Shown one piece after another: positions 21,740 to 34,840 of a stretch of DNA of 64,000 nucleotides. Each line of letters begins with the position of its first letter. Position 1 is the first letter of the stretch. The stretch is from positions 329,937 through 393,936 of the forward strand of contig CAJQUW010006088.1 of NCBI GenBank assembly GCA_907163375.1. The letters are read 5' to 3'. The notes beneath the pieces were generated by a model. That model was not told the DNA's origin, ran no database searches, and saw nothing but the letters and a program-made list of their open reading frames with translations. Origin of the DNA: Prostheceraeus crozeri. Lineage: Eukaryota; Platyhelminthes; Polycladida; Euryleptidae. A program made the translations under genes and the position numbers.

Positions 21740-24700
21740 ATGAATAAATCTCTTTATTGCTGTCTCACAATTACAAATTCGGTGAGCACATTACACAGTT
21801 CGAGTACAATAAGCGAAAGATATAAGGAAAATAACACAATGGCATTGGATCAAAGGAATTAAAAAGCAGTACTTGATAGAGTAAAAAAGTAGAAAAGTAA
21901 AAAAGACTATTTACAAAATCTTATAAAAGAAGTATTGAAGCGCTTGGTTCTTGAAAAAGGACGACGAAAAGGTAGACAATTCCGAGTGGTGCGACAGCTT
22001 GGTTTCATCAAAAACATATCTCGGAGAGGATGGTTCACATTTTGAACAATCTCACACAATAACTTTTCACAAGTGCGATTACCAATAACATCAAGTGACT
22101 TGGATTTGTCGAAAGGAATGTCCATGATACGATAAAGTCGACGTTCAACACTTAACAATCTGTTCATCAAATACTTGGGTAAATTACAAAAAGACGGATA
22201 TGCGTAGAGAAGAACAGATCTAACAAAAGCGACATAACATTGAAATAGCTGCACTTTGGGGCAATGAGCCCTTCTTAGGTTGCGAATAATATAAATACGT
22301 TTACACACCTTTTTTATAATAAAGTCAATGTGCTTATTCCACTTTAAATCAGTAGAAAACCAAACACCAAGAAACTTCATTGATTCGACACTTTTGAGGT
22401 AAGAAGCATTATCAGCTACAATAGGTTGGGTTGACAGATTTCTTCTAGTGATAATATCAAAAACATGGCACTTGTCAACATTAAGTGGAAGCTGTATGGA
22501 ATTTGACCAGCTCACAATGTTATTCCATTCAGACTGCAAGTTATCATCATGAGAATCACGACAGAAATGCAAAAATAACAAGTCATCGGCATATTTGATC
22601 ACACTTGTATTAGAGCAAACAGGATGAATTGAATCAACGTGGACATGGAAAATAATAAGGGCCCGAGGACACTTCCCTGGGGGATGCCACTGGGAATAGC
22701 AACCCAGTTCGACGACAAATCTTTCCTCATCACACGATGCTGCCGGTCGGAAAGAAAATTAATAATCCACCTTATTGTACAAGATGGAAAATGAAATTTG
22801 ATGCATGAGTCCACTATGACTTGATGCCTAAGCTTGTCAAACGCCTTACAGAGATCGACAGATAAAAGTCTGACGGCGCCTGAATCACAATCCAGGAATT
22901 GCAAAATTCTATGCTGAGCCAAAACAAGCGCAGGTGTCGTCCCAGATCCACACCTAGGAATAAATGCGAATTGGGACGGATGACACAAATCTTTAATCTG
23001 CGGTAACACAAATCGGCGTGACACAATACGTTCGAACACTTTAGACAATGTAGGCAGCAAAGAAATAGGGCGAAAATCAGAAATGGAGGTCGCCGAAGCA
23101 GTTTTCGGAATAGGAGAGAAGTTTGCTTTCTTTAGGCAGTTAGGAACAACACAATCACGCAGCATAGCGCCTGAAAATCCAGGCCGGAACATTGTCAGGT
23201 CCACCATTGGAATCTTTCAGGCTCAGCAGGATCTCTCTGACCTCAAAACACTCAATAATGATATGACAAGTATCATCACTTTCTACATATTGTATAGGCT
23301 CAGATTCCTGATAATTTGATGCGAAATACGCATTGAGCTCATCCACCGAGAACTTGTCCGATACCGACGCTTTGGAGCATCTGGCTATGGAACGAAGCGA
23401 TTTCCACAACTTCTTACTCTCACCATTATGAGCGGCTTTCTGAATGAACAAGTTCTTAAGATAAGCAATCTGTGACTTGACTTCCTGGCGAAGACGATTA
23501 TACTTAATTAACTTCTTTTGGGCAAATGCACGGTCACGGTCGTCAATCAGAAGTCTTACCGAATCATTCATCCATTCAGGGTCAGATGATCTTACTCGTA
23601 CCACACGAAGAGGAAAGCAGGTTTCAAATAGGTACAATATTTGATTGAGAAAGGTTTCAGTTGCCTCATCAAATGATAGACATGAAATCAAAGCCATCCA
23701 ATCGGTGGAGCACATCTTGTCAGCAAAACGCGCGACATTCGCCTTGGTGAACTTTCGAATTTTTCGTTTCCTCACTACCACTTTAGGAATGGATGGACGC
23801 CACTTAACCACACAATGATCAGAGTTACCAATTGGAGCCAAACGTGACGGTGAGTGATCGGAAGCAAAGTTGACAAAGATTTGGTCAAGAGTGTGCTCTT
23901 CCCTCGTTGCAAATTTCACGATCTGTGTAAGAGTGGTCATAGAACTTATCACATCATAATAATGTCGAAGGTCATTGAAATCACCCAAAAGACAATGTCT
24001 AATTCTTCGACCAAACTTGACGTGAGTGAAATCAATAAGGTCATTGATTGTTGAAATGGCATCATCATGTGCGCTTGGGTCATTCCAATGTGGATGATAC
24101 ACGATGATGAGAACCAAATAAAATACTTCAATATGCAGCACAAGAAATTCAGTTTGAGAAAGAGAAGCTGAGAGGATATCATCACAATCCACAATACTGC
24201 ATGAATAAATACTGCGAACGTAACATAGAAGTCCTCCACCTCTCCTTCCATCACTTCGATCTCTTCGGAAAATAGAGTAACCATCAATATTCACGGATGA
24301 ATCTGGGATATTACTCTCTAGCCACGATTCCGTAATGGCACACGTGTCTGGTTGATGTTGGGATATCAATAAACACAGTTCGTCGAATTTGTTATTCAAT
24401 GACCGAATGTTTGTCATAAGAATAGAAGGATTCAGAGCACAGCGGCGGGCCCGACGCAAAACACAAGAATTCCTCGGAATGGGAATTAGACATCGACTAT
24501 TCCAGCAAGTCGATTCCTCTCTATCGACGATATCACTACGTCGAGTAATGCGAGTGGGGATATGTCTCACATATATTTTGTGATAGACAAGTCGCCTTCT
24601 GATTATTCGGGGTAAACAAGCACATCTTTTTCGACGAAGGTATAAAAGATCGTTGATTGAATAACGTATTAAAGATCCAGCCATTGCACATCCAAGACGA

Positions 24701-24830
24701 GATTGAAGTAGCAAACGATCAAGAGTGGAATTCACGCGATCGCAAGCAATCCGACCAGCCGTCAGCAGACAAGCTGATCGAATGAATGTGTGTACTTTCA
24801 ATGTGTATACTTTCGATTTTATTAAATGAA
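21740..24830 (-). mobile_element. CR1/L2-like LINE, nearly full coding length, frames broken twice
   Basis: The minus strand encodes an N-terminal region of about 125 residues, then an endonuclease (MTNIRSLNNKFDEL, ITESWLE, LLGDFND, NSDHCVV) in one frame at 24801-23155. The reverse transcriptase follows in a second frame (23207-22599: FRPISLLPTLSKVFERI, AFDKLRHQVI, SGIPQGSVLGPLLF). The active site and C-terminal half lie in a third frame (22602-21907: KYADDLL, LGVWFSTDLKWNKHI, YAYPSFCNLP). Frameshifts therefore lie near 23170 and 22600. The 3' region carries AATAAA on the minus strand. These blocks fit the CR1/L2/Rex1 group. The element cannot make a full protein but is otherwise well preserved, so it is fairly young. 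Confidence 0.9.
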
Positions 24831-24978
24831 CTCAAAGGAGATGCAGCTCGGAATTGTTTCCAAATGTGAGATATGCGCATTTATTCAGCTTTGAAGAAAT
24901 TACAACGGATTTGACCGATCATGATAGCATAAAGCAGAAGGAAATGATATTATTTACAGATAGTCCGTGTCTGACAGC

Positions 24979-26049
24979 TAGTGATGCAAATGGAAAATTT
25001 TCCATTTTTTTCAAAATTTTCCACTGGAAAATTTTGAAATTTATTTTTCGGTGATTGACGTTTTTTCCTTTGTTTTGGAGACTTATTTTAGTCGTTTGAA
25101 AAGACTATGTAATATTCAAAGACCGAAAACTTCTCTATCATCCCTGTATGTCAACTTTTGTAACCAACTGCACCTTTAAGTTTCAGATCTTTCCAAATGA
25201 ATTTCAGACATTAGATGGATTTCAGATTTCTCTAGCTGAATTTCAGATATCTGTTAGAAGCACAGATGAAAAGATTTTAAATTCAGTTGGAGATTCATGC
25301 GGATCATATCTGAAATTCATTTGGGCAGATCTGAAATCGAATTTGAACTGTCTGAACCATCTGAACTAGAAATGGAAGATGTGTATCCTCAGCAAAGATG
25401 TCGGACAATAGGCAAGAAGTTAAAGGCTATCATAGATATTCTTTTACTCATCACAGATATGTTTAGTTACTAAACATCTAACGAGTTTACAGTCTTCATG
25501 TCTTCCAAAATGGTCGCTCATGAATGCTGCGTGGACTTGCTTATACTTCACTTGGTCATCAACACATGAAGAATTTCTTTCACTGATCCACGCTGCATAA
25601 TAAAGCTTAACTGTCAAGCTAATAAGTAAACTCCAAAATGAAGTACATTATTTTTGCTCCAGATCTTTCACAGTGCATGAAATTGTACCCCTATTGTAAA
25701 GCAAGATTCACGTTATCCAAAACGGTGTCTGTGTGATAATTAAAAATGCTAACAAAATGGCACAAATAGCCACTGTGGCAAAGGAATGTTAAAAAATCCG
25801 CGGACGGAACTGGCATTGCTACGATCGCTTTAATCGAAATAATGATGAAATAAGAGTTTCAGACCCAATTTATTGGTACGTAGCTGCCTCGGCAGTGGAA
25901 GCGCTCATTCATTTATAGGGCTTATCAAAAAAATCAAAACTTTCAAAATTTTCCATAATTTTCCAATATTTTCCAAAATTTTCCAATTTTTTCCATAATT
26001 TTCCACGGAAAATTTTGATTCAAAATTTTCCGGAAAATTTTCATCACTA
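24979..26049. mobile_element. Non-autonomous hAT-type element, family B copy 2
   Basis: It has the same ends and interior as 20541-21479 in the same orientation, plus an extra TTTTCC-rich stretch at each end that makes it 1071 bp. It is flanked by a perfect 8-bp duplication CTGACAGC (24971-24978 and 26050-26057). No coding capacity. Confidence 0.9.
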
Positions 26050-26057
26050 CTGACAGC

Positions 26058-28035
26058 CCTGCATGGTGAGGTTATGTTTGCTTAATTGGCAACTCGATGA
26101 CCTGCGCTATATTGATTTCCTCCTGAAACTCAAGAGAATCTTCTTAAGCGACATCAGGCAACCATTGCAGGCAACAGCTGCCACTGGCATGGCAAAATCA
26201 CAGAATCAATGACAATGATTTCAATTAACTTTGAAAGATGTAAATGGGTCCACATCACTATTCAGATTTAGGAACTGAAACATGACTCTAGAGAATCATA
26301 AAATCAAGGCGGTGAAAATTGAATTAAAAACTTGAAATTTTAGCCAAGAAAGCACGGATACTATCGCGACTTTTTCATGAAGACTTCCATTACAATACGG
26401 AGCATGAAATTCCTTTGATAATCAGCTTGATTTCCGCTCAGTTGGGATGATTATTAACAAAATAATTCCTTTTGATATCTAACTTGTTTCTAATTACAAC
26501 TACTTACTTTTGTTAACTACTTACAACAGGGAGTCATCCCGGTAGTATTTATTGTCAAAATTTTGACTTTTTTCAAAAGTGCTCAAATGGACCACGGGAA
26601 CGTAATCTCCGCAAAAAACTGAATCTTTTGATATAAAAATTTTCACTGTATACAGATACTTTTTTGAGTCGACACTCTACCTATATATCCCTACTCTATG
26701 CACTGTATACCGACTTTTTTGAGTCGACACTCTACCTATATATCCCTACTATGCATAGAGGCCCCCTTACTCTATGGATGGCCCAGTTACTTTATGGGGC
26801 CTAGCACCAAACCTTAAATCTACTGAACGTCCAAATCAAAGATCCAAGCATGTGTCTCCAAGTGCAAAGATATTTGTCCGTGTTTCTGAAGCTCGGCTGA
26901 CATAGACCCAGTGGAACTAGTGTGGTTATAGTGAATTCATGACTGGGAAAGATCATAGATACAGAATATCAACAATTAGGTCCTGATATTTGATGTCTTT
27001 CGGCAAGATGATGTAATGAATGGTCATCGATCAAAACCCTACTTTTAACATGAAGTGCAGCTGATCAGACAACAGCACCTAACCTTCAGTATTTCACTTA
27101 GCAGGAATCAATGACAACGTTGACCACCATAAACTGCATGTTGTGCATTGCTTGCAAAAAGAACGTGTGCTATGCGCGTGATCAATACATGATGTATTTG
27201 CACTCAGGTCTGTCAATTTATCACTGCAGTGTCGGATGTCTATGGCAAAAGAAGTGGCATGTGTTTAAATGTTTAATGATTAGAACATTTCTTTCTCTTC
27301 ATGTAGTGTCAGCTGTAGGACGCATTGATTTCATATGTAAGTATGGTGCAATACTTGAAGTTGAAGTATCAGTTGGTTGAGTGATTGAGGACTCAGACCA
27401 ACATTTTAAGATAGTTAATTGATAGCAATGTGGAGATACTTGATATAGACACAGCAGACTCAAATGTCTGGATGCCTTCCTGACATTCATGAAATGAACT
27501 GCTCATTCACGACCACGCAACTGATGAAGTTGCATTCTAGACTGTTCGTTGAATAGATTCAGCCTAGCTATTGACAGACTGTGAAGTATAAGGAAGAATT
27601 CCTCGAAACAGGAGCATTGTCAAGAAGTCGTAAACGAGTCGGATTGTATCTTCATTATCAAATTATGCATATTGTGCTTCATAGCAATGAAATGAAATTC
27701 ATGAAAGTAGTCTGCGTTGAACAGATCAGATTGTTGAAAGATTGGAGGGATTTCAGAATTTTTTTTGATTTTTCAACTTCTGTAATTCGTGTTGCTCTCC
27801 GTTCGGCTGAACTTGAGTGAAGGTGTACTTCGTCTTCGTAGATTGATGATTCACTGCTGGTAATTAGAGAGAATTCTCGTAATTGCTGCGCCTTTAAATC
27901 AGCAGAAACTGCTTTCAGATCTGCTGCGAATAGCAAGTAACTGCTGAGAAGATCAACATGTACCACACTTCGACGTCAGCAATATTTCTTTCCATGGACA
28001 TCGACCTTGAATAGGCTAATACATCATTCCGTTAT
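26058..28035. other. Intergenic or intronic DNA
   Basis: No exon was recognised. A 57-bp tandem duplication lies at 26644-26755. A forward frame at 27111-27380 is Cys-rich but has no recognisable domain and I do not call it. Confidence 0.4.
26644..26755. repeat. Tandem duplication, 57-bp unit, two copies
   Basis: CACTGTATAC, then TTTTTTGAGTCGACACTC and CTATATATCCCTACT occur twice, 57 bp apart, with few differences. Confidence 0.9.
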
Positions 28036-28236
28036 AAGGGTAAACTGTAAAACGTAAACAAGTCACAAACAAGTAAGCAAGTCAAAACTTTTATAATACA
28101 GATTCAATCAACAAGAAATGTTGGATCATCATACGTAATGCACTCAGTAAGTCCATGCAGCATCCAAAATTAATAGACTGATGAAAAGCACTAAGTCCCG
28201 AAAAATCAAGATAAAGTTCACATGCGCGTCCTAATA
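28036..28236 (-). repeat. Inverted repeat arm 1 of a 4-kb inverted pair
   Basis: Its reverse complement matches 31774-32170, with shared GTGAACTTTATCTTGATTTT, TATTAATTTTGGAT, GATGATGCAAAATTTCTT-like and ACTTGTTTACGTTTTAC blocks. It represents another copy of the same repeat in opposite orientation. Confidence 0.7.
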
Positions 28237-28930
28237 GCTTGTACAGCATCGCTTCTGGGGAAAAATACGATAAGTACTTGGTGCTTTGCCTGTTCTAGAC
28301 AGCGTTGTATTATGATACTGACGTAATTGATAAGATTCAACTGAATTGCTAAGATGGGGCCTAGTCTGAATTTAGACATTTCTTCTAACTTGACAATGAT
28401 TTGTATGTGACGTGTATAACCCTAATTGTGCAATTTTGTGATGTTGTCTGTTTCGGTATCTTCATGATATACTTTGCAAATCTTGTCACTTGCTGAGACA
28501 GTCAAAACTGGACGTTTCATATTGTTAACTTATAAATGATTTCTACATGACTTTTATACATGATTTTCTGAAACTTCCCCTGTTGGAGACAACTTTCTGT
28601 TAGCTTGTACAGCATCACTTCTGGGTAAAATACGAGAAGTACCTGGGACCTTGCGTTTTTCATACAACGTTGTATTGTCACACTGACATTGTAATTGATG
28701 TCATTTGCTAAGACAGTCTGAATCTAGACATTTCATATAACTTAAGAATGATCTGTATGTGACGTGTTAAACCCCTTTCGTGCAACTTTACATTGTTGAT
28801 TGTTTGGGTATCTTCATGATATACTTTTCAAATCTTGTCACTTGCTGAGACAGACAAAAACTGGACATTTCATGTAGGTACCTTACAAATGATTTCTAAA
28901 TGACTTTTATACATGATTTTTTGCTATTTT
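28236..28930. repeat. Tandem duplication of about 350 bp
   Basis: Two diverged copies (about 28236-28575 and 28602-28930) share AGCTTGTACAGCATC, TATCTTCATGATATACTTT, CTTGTCACTTGCTGAGACAG and ACTTTTATACATGATTTT in the same order. Confidence 0.8.
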
Positions 28931-29140
28931 ATATGTCAACAGACTGCCGATCCAAAAAATGCAACAACTTGACTCATCGATTTCTAGCCATGAAATAAAG
29001 TCAATATTCTGCACATATCTTTTTGATTCTTTTGATTTATTGTCATCTCTTCTGCCGGACTTCACGATCCCTGTTGTATCTGAGTAGTTTCATCGTTCAG
29101 AGCAGGGATAAAAAATAGCTCTTGTTTAGGACGCGTATAC

Positions 29141-30460
29141 AGACCACCCAGACATTCGCTTTTTTCGTTTTTATTCTCTTTTTCGAAAATATGCTTGAAT
29201 TTTTGCTTTTATCGAGTGGCACTTGTTTTTTTCGCTTTTTTGGTAGAGCAGGAAAAAAGTGGTTCGTTATACAAGCCCTTTTTGCATGTTGACAACGCAA
29301 CGTGACTTTTTGTCATGCTGCTCTTTACTTTAGTCAGGCCATCATCCATGTGTTCACAATTGAATGCATATCTTGACGATTGCGTAATCTTACTCAATAA
29401 CTGTATCATATAGGAATTGGAAAATGTGCCCTTATTAGGAAAAAAGTCATGTAGCAATTATTGAAGGCAAAGCCTTGTCGTAGTGCGTTCCGGTAAATGC
29501 ACCATTTTTACAATAACTTTGAGGCCATGGTGCTATAGTTTTTACACGATTCTGAATTGATGCATGTTGAAAGTACATGCGGGTTACATGCTACAAATGA
29601 ATGTCATCGAATTTGTCAGTCAAGGAATTCGAGACATTAATCCATGCTGGCTTACCAGAGACACTCGGGAGGCATGCTATCGAGTTTTCTTGGAAGATTG
29701 ATGTTGGATTAGTGAAACAAGCGGTTCAGTCGATGCAAATGATTGAGGTGCATTGCATAATGTTGATAAATAGGCCTAAGAAATTGAGATGATAATATAT
29801 ACAATGGAATATTTCTGTAGAACTTTTTATTGTACGGTCACTTTCACAGTGATTTTCGTGAAGTACGTGTAACTAGGCAAAAAGTTGATGTTCATAATTA
29901 TCATTTGCATCTACTGATGAAGACATTATATGATATTGATATGATCGAATATGTGTAGCCTGTTCTCTTATAGCCACCTGAACCTTTATGAGTTATAGTC
30001 TATCATAGATTGAAGAGCAGATGTACCAGTAGGCCTAATGCACTATTTTGTAAATAGTTCGACCACCGTTTACATTACTGCAGTCATACTGATTACGTCA
30101 TACTTCATCCGCTATATGCATGTATTTTCATATCTTCTGTGTGCTGAGCTATGCGGCATCGACTTATTTCATGTGCTTCAACAACTCGTGACTTCTGGCA
30201 AATGCGTCAGTAAATAGGAATGCCCACATAAAATTCAACCAGAGAAAGTGGTGTCAACGATCCAAGACAATGAGAACCTTGCATCGTAAAGCTTGGACTT
30301 GGTTTTAGATAAATCATCTTGGCTATTTGTCATGTTTTGAATCGAATTGGAAAGAGCCAATATTGAATCATCGATTTTATTTTCGTTTTAGTTATTTATT
30401 ACAAAATAATGAAGACGAAAATAAAGTCAATATTTTTCAATATATATATCAATATATTTA

Positions 30461-30499
<39 letters not shown>

Positions 30500-31773
30500 A
30501 TATATATATATATATATATCAAATATTTTTCAATATATTTTCCAATTCAATTTAAAGCTTTTACTTGGTTGCATATTTTAATAGAAGTGCATGGAGCTTA
30601 ATATTGATAACTGGCCTTTGAAATAGGCTGCAGTGATAGTTTTTTATGGAATATTTTCAAAGATTCAGCCAATATTATAATTTTTGTGGGTTTTCATCAA
30701 TTTAGATTTATGATATTGATATATATTTACAGTGTAAAGCTTTGATTGAAAAAGTAGTAATACATGACGCATAACAAGCAGTTTTATTCTCTGGAATCAC
30801 TTACAGTCAAAAGCTTGACACAAGGGGTCTGTAAAAAACCCACTAGAATCTTTGACTACATAATTTTCTCTCTTTGGCAGCCGTCTATTGTCGGAAAAAT
30901 TCCATTTTTGAAATATTTATCATCTAATCACTATAGGACTGCATAATTGAGCAATATCAATTTCATTGATAGTAAATATACAAGTTGACACTTTTACATC
31001 AAAATTAACGTTTGCGACAATGCCCATCTTATAAAAAATCGATTTTGCTTCAATAATTTAGCTTAATTATGAGCATTATCTACCTACAAAAATGCATCCT
31101 ACTGTGCAATATTATTAGCATAAATCGAGCTTTCGAATTCTGAAAAAAACTACAATGATTTTCAGATTAAACCTTTATTCTACATTCTATTACTGTATAA
31201 ATTACTGTATGTCCATTTCGCATAAATTTAGTTGACAGACAAGTATCCAATAGATACTTGAAAATATCAATATGCTTTGGAATATTCAGATGAAAGAGAG
31301 GTTGAAAGTTTTAGGCTAATTTAGCAGTTGGAGGCATGGCAGCTAAAGAAATTTTCTTAACCACGTGCATTATTAATTATAAATTCATCTTCATTCCGCT
31401 GAATTTTTTAGCAGTATTTTTGTTGATTTTTTTCAACACTATGTTTCAACACTATGTTTCAACAATCCTATGAAACAATCTTGGAATCTACATTATTTGT
31501 CTAAAATTGAAGCAATCTGAATTGATTGCTGGTTATATGTCTGATCAATAATGGAATAATGGGTTCCTTAGAGGTACTCCGACAAAGTATCATTTTTGTA
31601 CGAGAAAGTAATATTCGCAATCTATACAGGTTCGTAGTATTCGTGGTAGTGTATGTCTTGATGCCGTTATAATGCTATTCTACATTGCTTGATGTAAAAA
31701 GTATCGGTTCGCTTTTCTAAGTAATGGATTCGCTTTTTTCGCTTTTCTTAAATTCGAATTGGCTGGGTGGTCT
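29141..31773. mobile_element. Possible non-autonomous transposon, 2.6 kb, 8-bp target repeat
   Basis: The ends are perfect 11-bp inverted repeats AGACCACCCAG, with weaker similarity further in. They are flanked by GCGTATAC (29133-29140) and GCGTATGT (31774-31781), 6 of 8 identical. The flanks join into a sequence (TTTAGGACGCGTATGTGAAC) that matches an uninterrupted copy of the surrounding repeat at 28036-28236, which acts as an empty site. No transposase is recognised inside. An ORF at 29601-29792 is of unknown meaning. hAT-like by duplication length only. Confidence 0.6.
30441..30520. repeat. (TATC)n/(TA)n compound microsatellite
   Basis: About nine TATC units are followed by a run of TA, all within the 2.6-kb element. 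Confidence 0.95.
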
Positions 31774-32170
31774 GCGTATGTGAACTTTATCTTGATTTTT
31801 CAGGACTTGATGGTACGAGTACCTGGTGAGTCTGGATAGGTTATTAGGGGAATATAATTTCTCCATCGTGAAGAGCAGATAATTTTTGGCATAGTATGAG
31901 TTGTCTAGGTCGATTGAGTGGATGATGAGATGGCTCTGACTTGTTTAGGTTGAGATGTCTCATCTTTTTCTCATTATCTTTCGATCATTATTTCAAAATT
32001 TTTTTTCTATTAATTTTGGATTCCGCAGGGACTTGCTGAGTCCATTTCCTATGATGATGCAAAATTTCTTCTTGATTGGCTGTGAATTTGAGAAGTTTTG
32101 ACTTGTTTACAATTTTCATTGATTCGACGTATTTATGACTTGTTTACGTTTTACGGTTTACCGTTAGAAG
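31774..32170 (+). repeat. Inverted repeat arm 2
   Basis: Partner of 28036-28236. Relative to arm 1 it contains about 175 extra bases after the ACTTTATCTTGATTTTTC block. Its left end was interrupted by the 2.6-kb insertion at 29141-31773. Confidence 0.65.
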
Positions 32171-33443
32171 ACTCTACTTTTAGTACAAATACGAGATGTG
32201 TTTGTTCCGTGCTGTCTCCACCCGTATATTATCAATTACAGTCATTTCCTTATCAATTCGTGCGTGCATCGTCTTTGTGCGTATCTACATTCTGTATTTT
32301 GTGATTTCCATTTCAGTAAATGAAAATATTTACCTACTTAACTTCCTAATCTGTTTATTTGCTAATTAAGTAGGCTTATAACTTATTGCATAACAGTCGT
32401 TCATCCAGGAAATTCTCCTTCACAGCAATGAATCATAATCACTTGGTGGCATGGCCATATGGAAATCGAACCAAGTAATAGAGATGGTCGCCTATATATT
32501 ATTGTGCCGTGATTAAGTGTAGCTTAATAAATTCATGTCACATGCTCTTGATTTTGCTTCTATAGTTGTAATATTTTTATCGGAGCTCCTATCTTTTTGA
32601 CAGTCATAAATTTAATATTGTTCAATACATATTCCACGATAGTGAGTACAGTGAAATCAGCCATGGCAAGATTGATTTCAAATATCTCAACCACAGAATT
32701 AGATTCATCTGCGCGCGCCTCGGTTTCCTAGAAAGGAAGAATTGTATGTAACCTTAATATCGAAATGGCGCATCACATCACACAACTTGCTCCTTCTCGA
32801 ATGGATAATTCGTGTATCGCTTGCTATTGGAAAAGGCAAACAATAAGCTGTCAGCAAAGGACACCATAGCCAGTGAGAGATGTGTGCGTGCTGTGCTATC
32901 ACTTCGCACACACCAAAACACACATCGATGTGTGGCTTCGATTCAATGTATGCACTATACAATGAGCAATGCCGAGGAGAGGATGTGAAATCATCAAGTG
33001 AACTAATTTTCGTACGCCTGCTACTTTCTTTAATAATGATCGGAAGGGTCAACATTATGGAGAAAACTTGTGCGCAATAATCTGAATTCTTCGAATCTGA
33101 AGGATTTTTGGCAATCGAAGCACTTTGCTGGAACTCACATTAATCCGCAAGCGACGCACGACTTTTTTCCTATCTCTGTTAAGGCATTGGGAATTCCTTA
33201 TTGCCCACCTAATAAGTTCCTCAATGTGCCGTCCATTTCGTATTAATCACACTTCTAGCAAACGGAAGCAGATCAACAAAATATTTAATTCTGTGATCTC
33301 AACATTAATTTCAGTCAACGTTGTGAATATTTCAGATGCTATGGTGTTTATTTCATCCATGGTAAGTTATACTTCAGATGCTATGACATTAAATTTTGCT
33401 GCAGTGTGGTGAGAATAATTTCCGATATCACAAATTCAAACTA
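32171..33443. other. Intergenic or intronic DNA, no feature recognised
   Basis: Moderately AT-rich. The open frames at 32705-33055 and 33125-33412 have no recognisable content. Confidence 0.4.
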
Positions 33444-34838
33444 CGAGGGTGAGTCAAAATTATCCGCACTTTTATCAGTATCTATATTCACAACAAAAAA
33501 CAGGCAAGATAACGAAGTTAAAACAAGTTCACTTCTCAATGTAGTCATCGTGATTGCCCACACACACTTAGTCCACCGATGAATTAGTCGATTTATACCG
33601 TCTTTGAAGAACGATGGTGCTTGAGAGGACAGCCATTGATATACCGCATCTTTCACCTCTTCGTCGCTTGAAAAGTGACGTCCGCGCATTTCTTCCTTCA
33701 ATGGCCCGAAAAAATAAAAACCAGACGGTGCAAGGTCTGGTCTGTATGGAAGATGCTCCATAACTTCAAAGTTCCACAGCTCCACAAACAACGGGCGTTG
33801 TCGTGCAACAAGATGACGCTTCTCGAAAGAAGTTCTCTCCGTCGAAGTCTGATTGCTGGTCTGAGTTCATTGCAAAGCATCTCACTGTAGGCTTGACAAT
33901 TGATGGTAGACCCATGCTCCGTATAATGTTCAAGCAACGGCCCTCTTGAATCCCAGAATACCGTTAGCATGATCATGCCTGCTGATGGCTTGGTCTTGAA
34001 CTTTTTGGTCACTGGCGAATCGGGACGTTTCCATGTCATGCTTTATCGCTTGCTTTTTTGGCTCATACTGATGAATCCAAGTTTCATCCCCAGTCAGTAT
34101 CTGCTGCAGAAAGTTTTCACCCTCAGCTGCGTATCGTTCAAGGTGCAGTTGACCGACTCGTAGTCGGGTTGCCTTATGGACATCAGTCAGTTGTCTAGGA
34201 ACCCACCACGCGCAGACCTTGCGAAAATCGCATTGCCAAGTTCATCGTGGATGATCTCAAACGCAGATCCATGACTGATGTTCAAGTCTTTGGCAACATC
34301 TTCTACTGTTAGGCGTCGGTTTTCCATGATCATGGCGTTGACGCGATCAACGTTTTCATTTCCCGTCGATGTCCTTGGCCGCCCTGCTCCTTGGTGATTA
34401 ACACTCGCGCGACCATTCTTGAACTTCTCCATCCATTCGTAGACACTTCTCTTTGACATGGTATTGTCGCCATATTGAGCTAGCAGTCTGCGATGCATGG
34501 CAGTACCAGGAACTCCTTCAGACCAAAGAAATCGGACGACTGCCCGTTGTTCTTCAACTGTGCAGACACTCAGAGGTGCAGACATTCTGTAAACACGTTC
34601 GTTCACAGTACTGAAAGATTAGCAAAACACAGAACAGTTAGGTAGTTAGGTGAATCAATCATAAGTTATATTCAATTGATGAGATCGCAATAAATCACTT
34701 CATAGCTTCTGAATGGAGTTGTCACAGGCTTGATGTCATTCATTGTTATGATTGCAAATGACCTAAGCACATGTGAACAATGTTATTGAAGAAATACAAA
34801 GAACAGAAAGAGTGCGGATAATTTCTGACTGACCCTCG
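33444..34838 (-). mobile_element. Mariner element with both inverted repeats and TA duplication
   Basis: The element is 1395 bp. The left end CGAGGGTGAGTCAAAATTAT and the reverse-complemented right end CGAGGGTCAGTCAGAAATTA continue as TCCGCAC, giving a 26-27-bp terminal inverted repeat. It is flanked by TA on both sides (33442-33443 and 34839-34840), the standard mariner target duplication. It carries one broken transposase gene on the minus strand. Confidence 0.95.
33529..34606 (-). pseudogene. Mariner transposase, inactivated
   Basis: ATG at 34606. Residues 1-139 carry the two helix-turn-helix units (EEQRAVVRFLWSEGVPGTAM, KRSVYEWMEKFKNGR, LTVEDVAKDLNISHGSAF). The catalytic part is spread over other frames: TGDETWIHQYEP near 34090 (first Asp), VFWDSRG and LLHDNAR (second Asp, codon 33800-33802), then PYRPDLAPSGFYFF (third Asp, codon 33735-33737). 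Mariners have 34 residues between the last two Asp; here only about 21 remain, so roughly 36 bp of the core are deleted. The original end reads GNHDDYIEK then stop at 33529. Expected length about 345-360 residues. Several frameshifts make it inactive. Confidence 0.92.
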
Positions 34839-34840
34839 TA

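Noticed and set aside
27111-27380. Cys-rich forward frame as a zinc-binding exon
   Set aside because: Cys and His spacing fits no known domain and the flanks lack convincing splice signals.
29601-29792. Forward frame of 63 codons as a host exon
   Set aside because: It lies within the 2.6-kb putative transposon and has no recognisable content.
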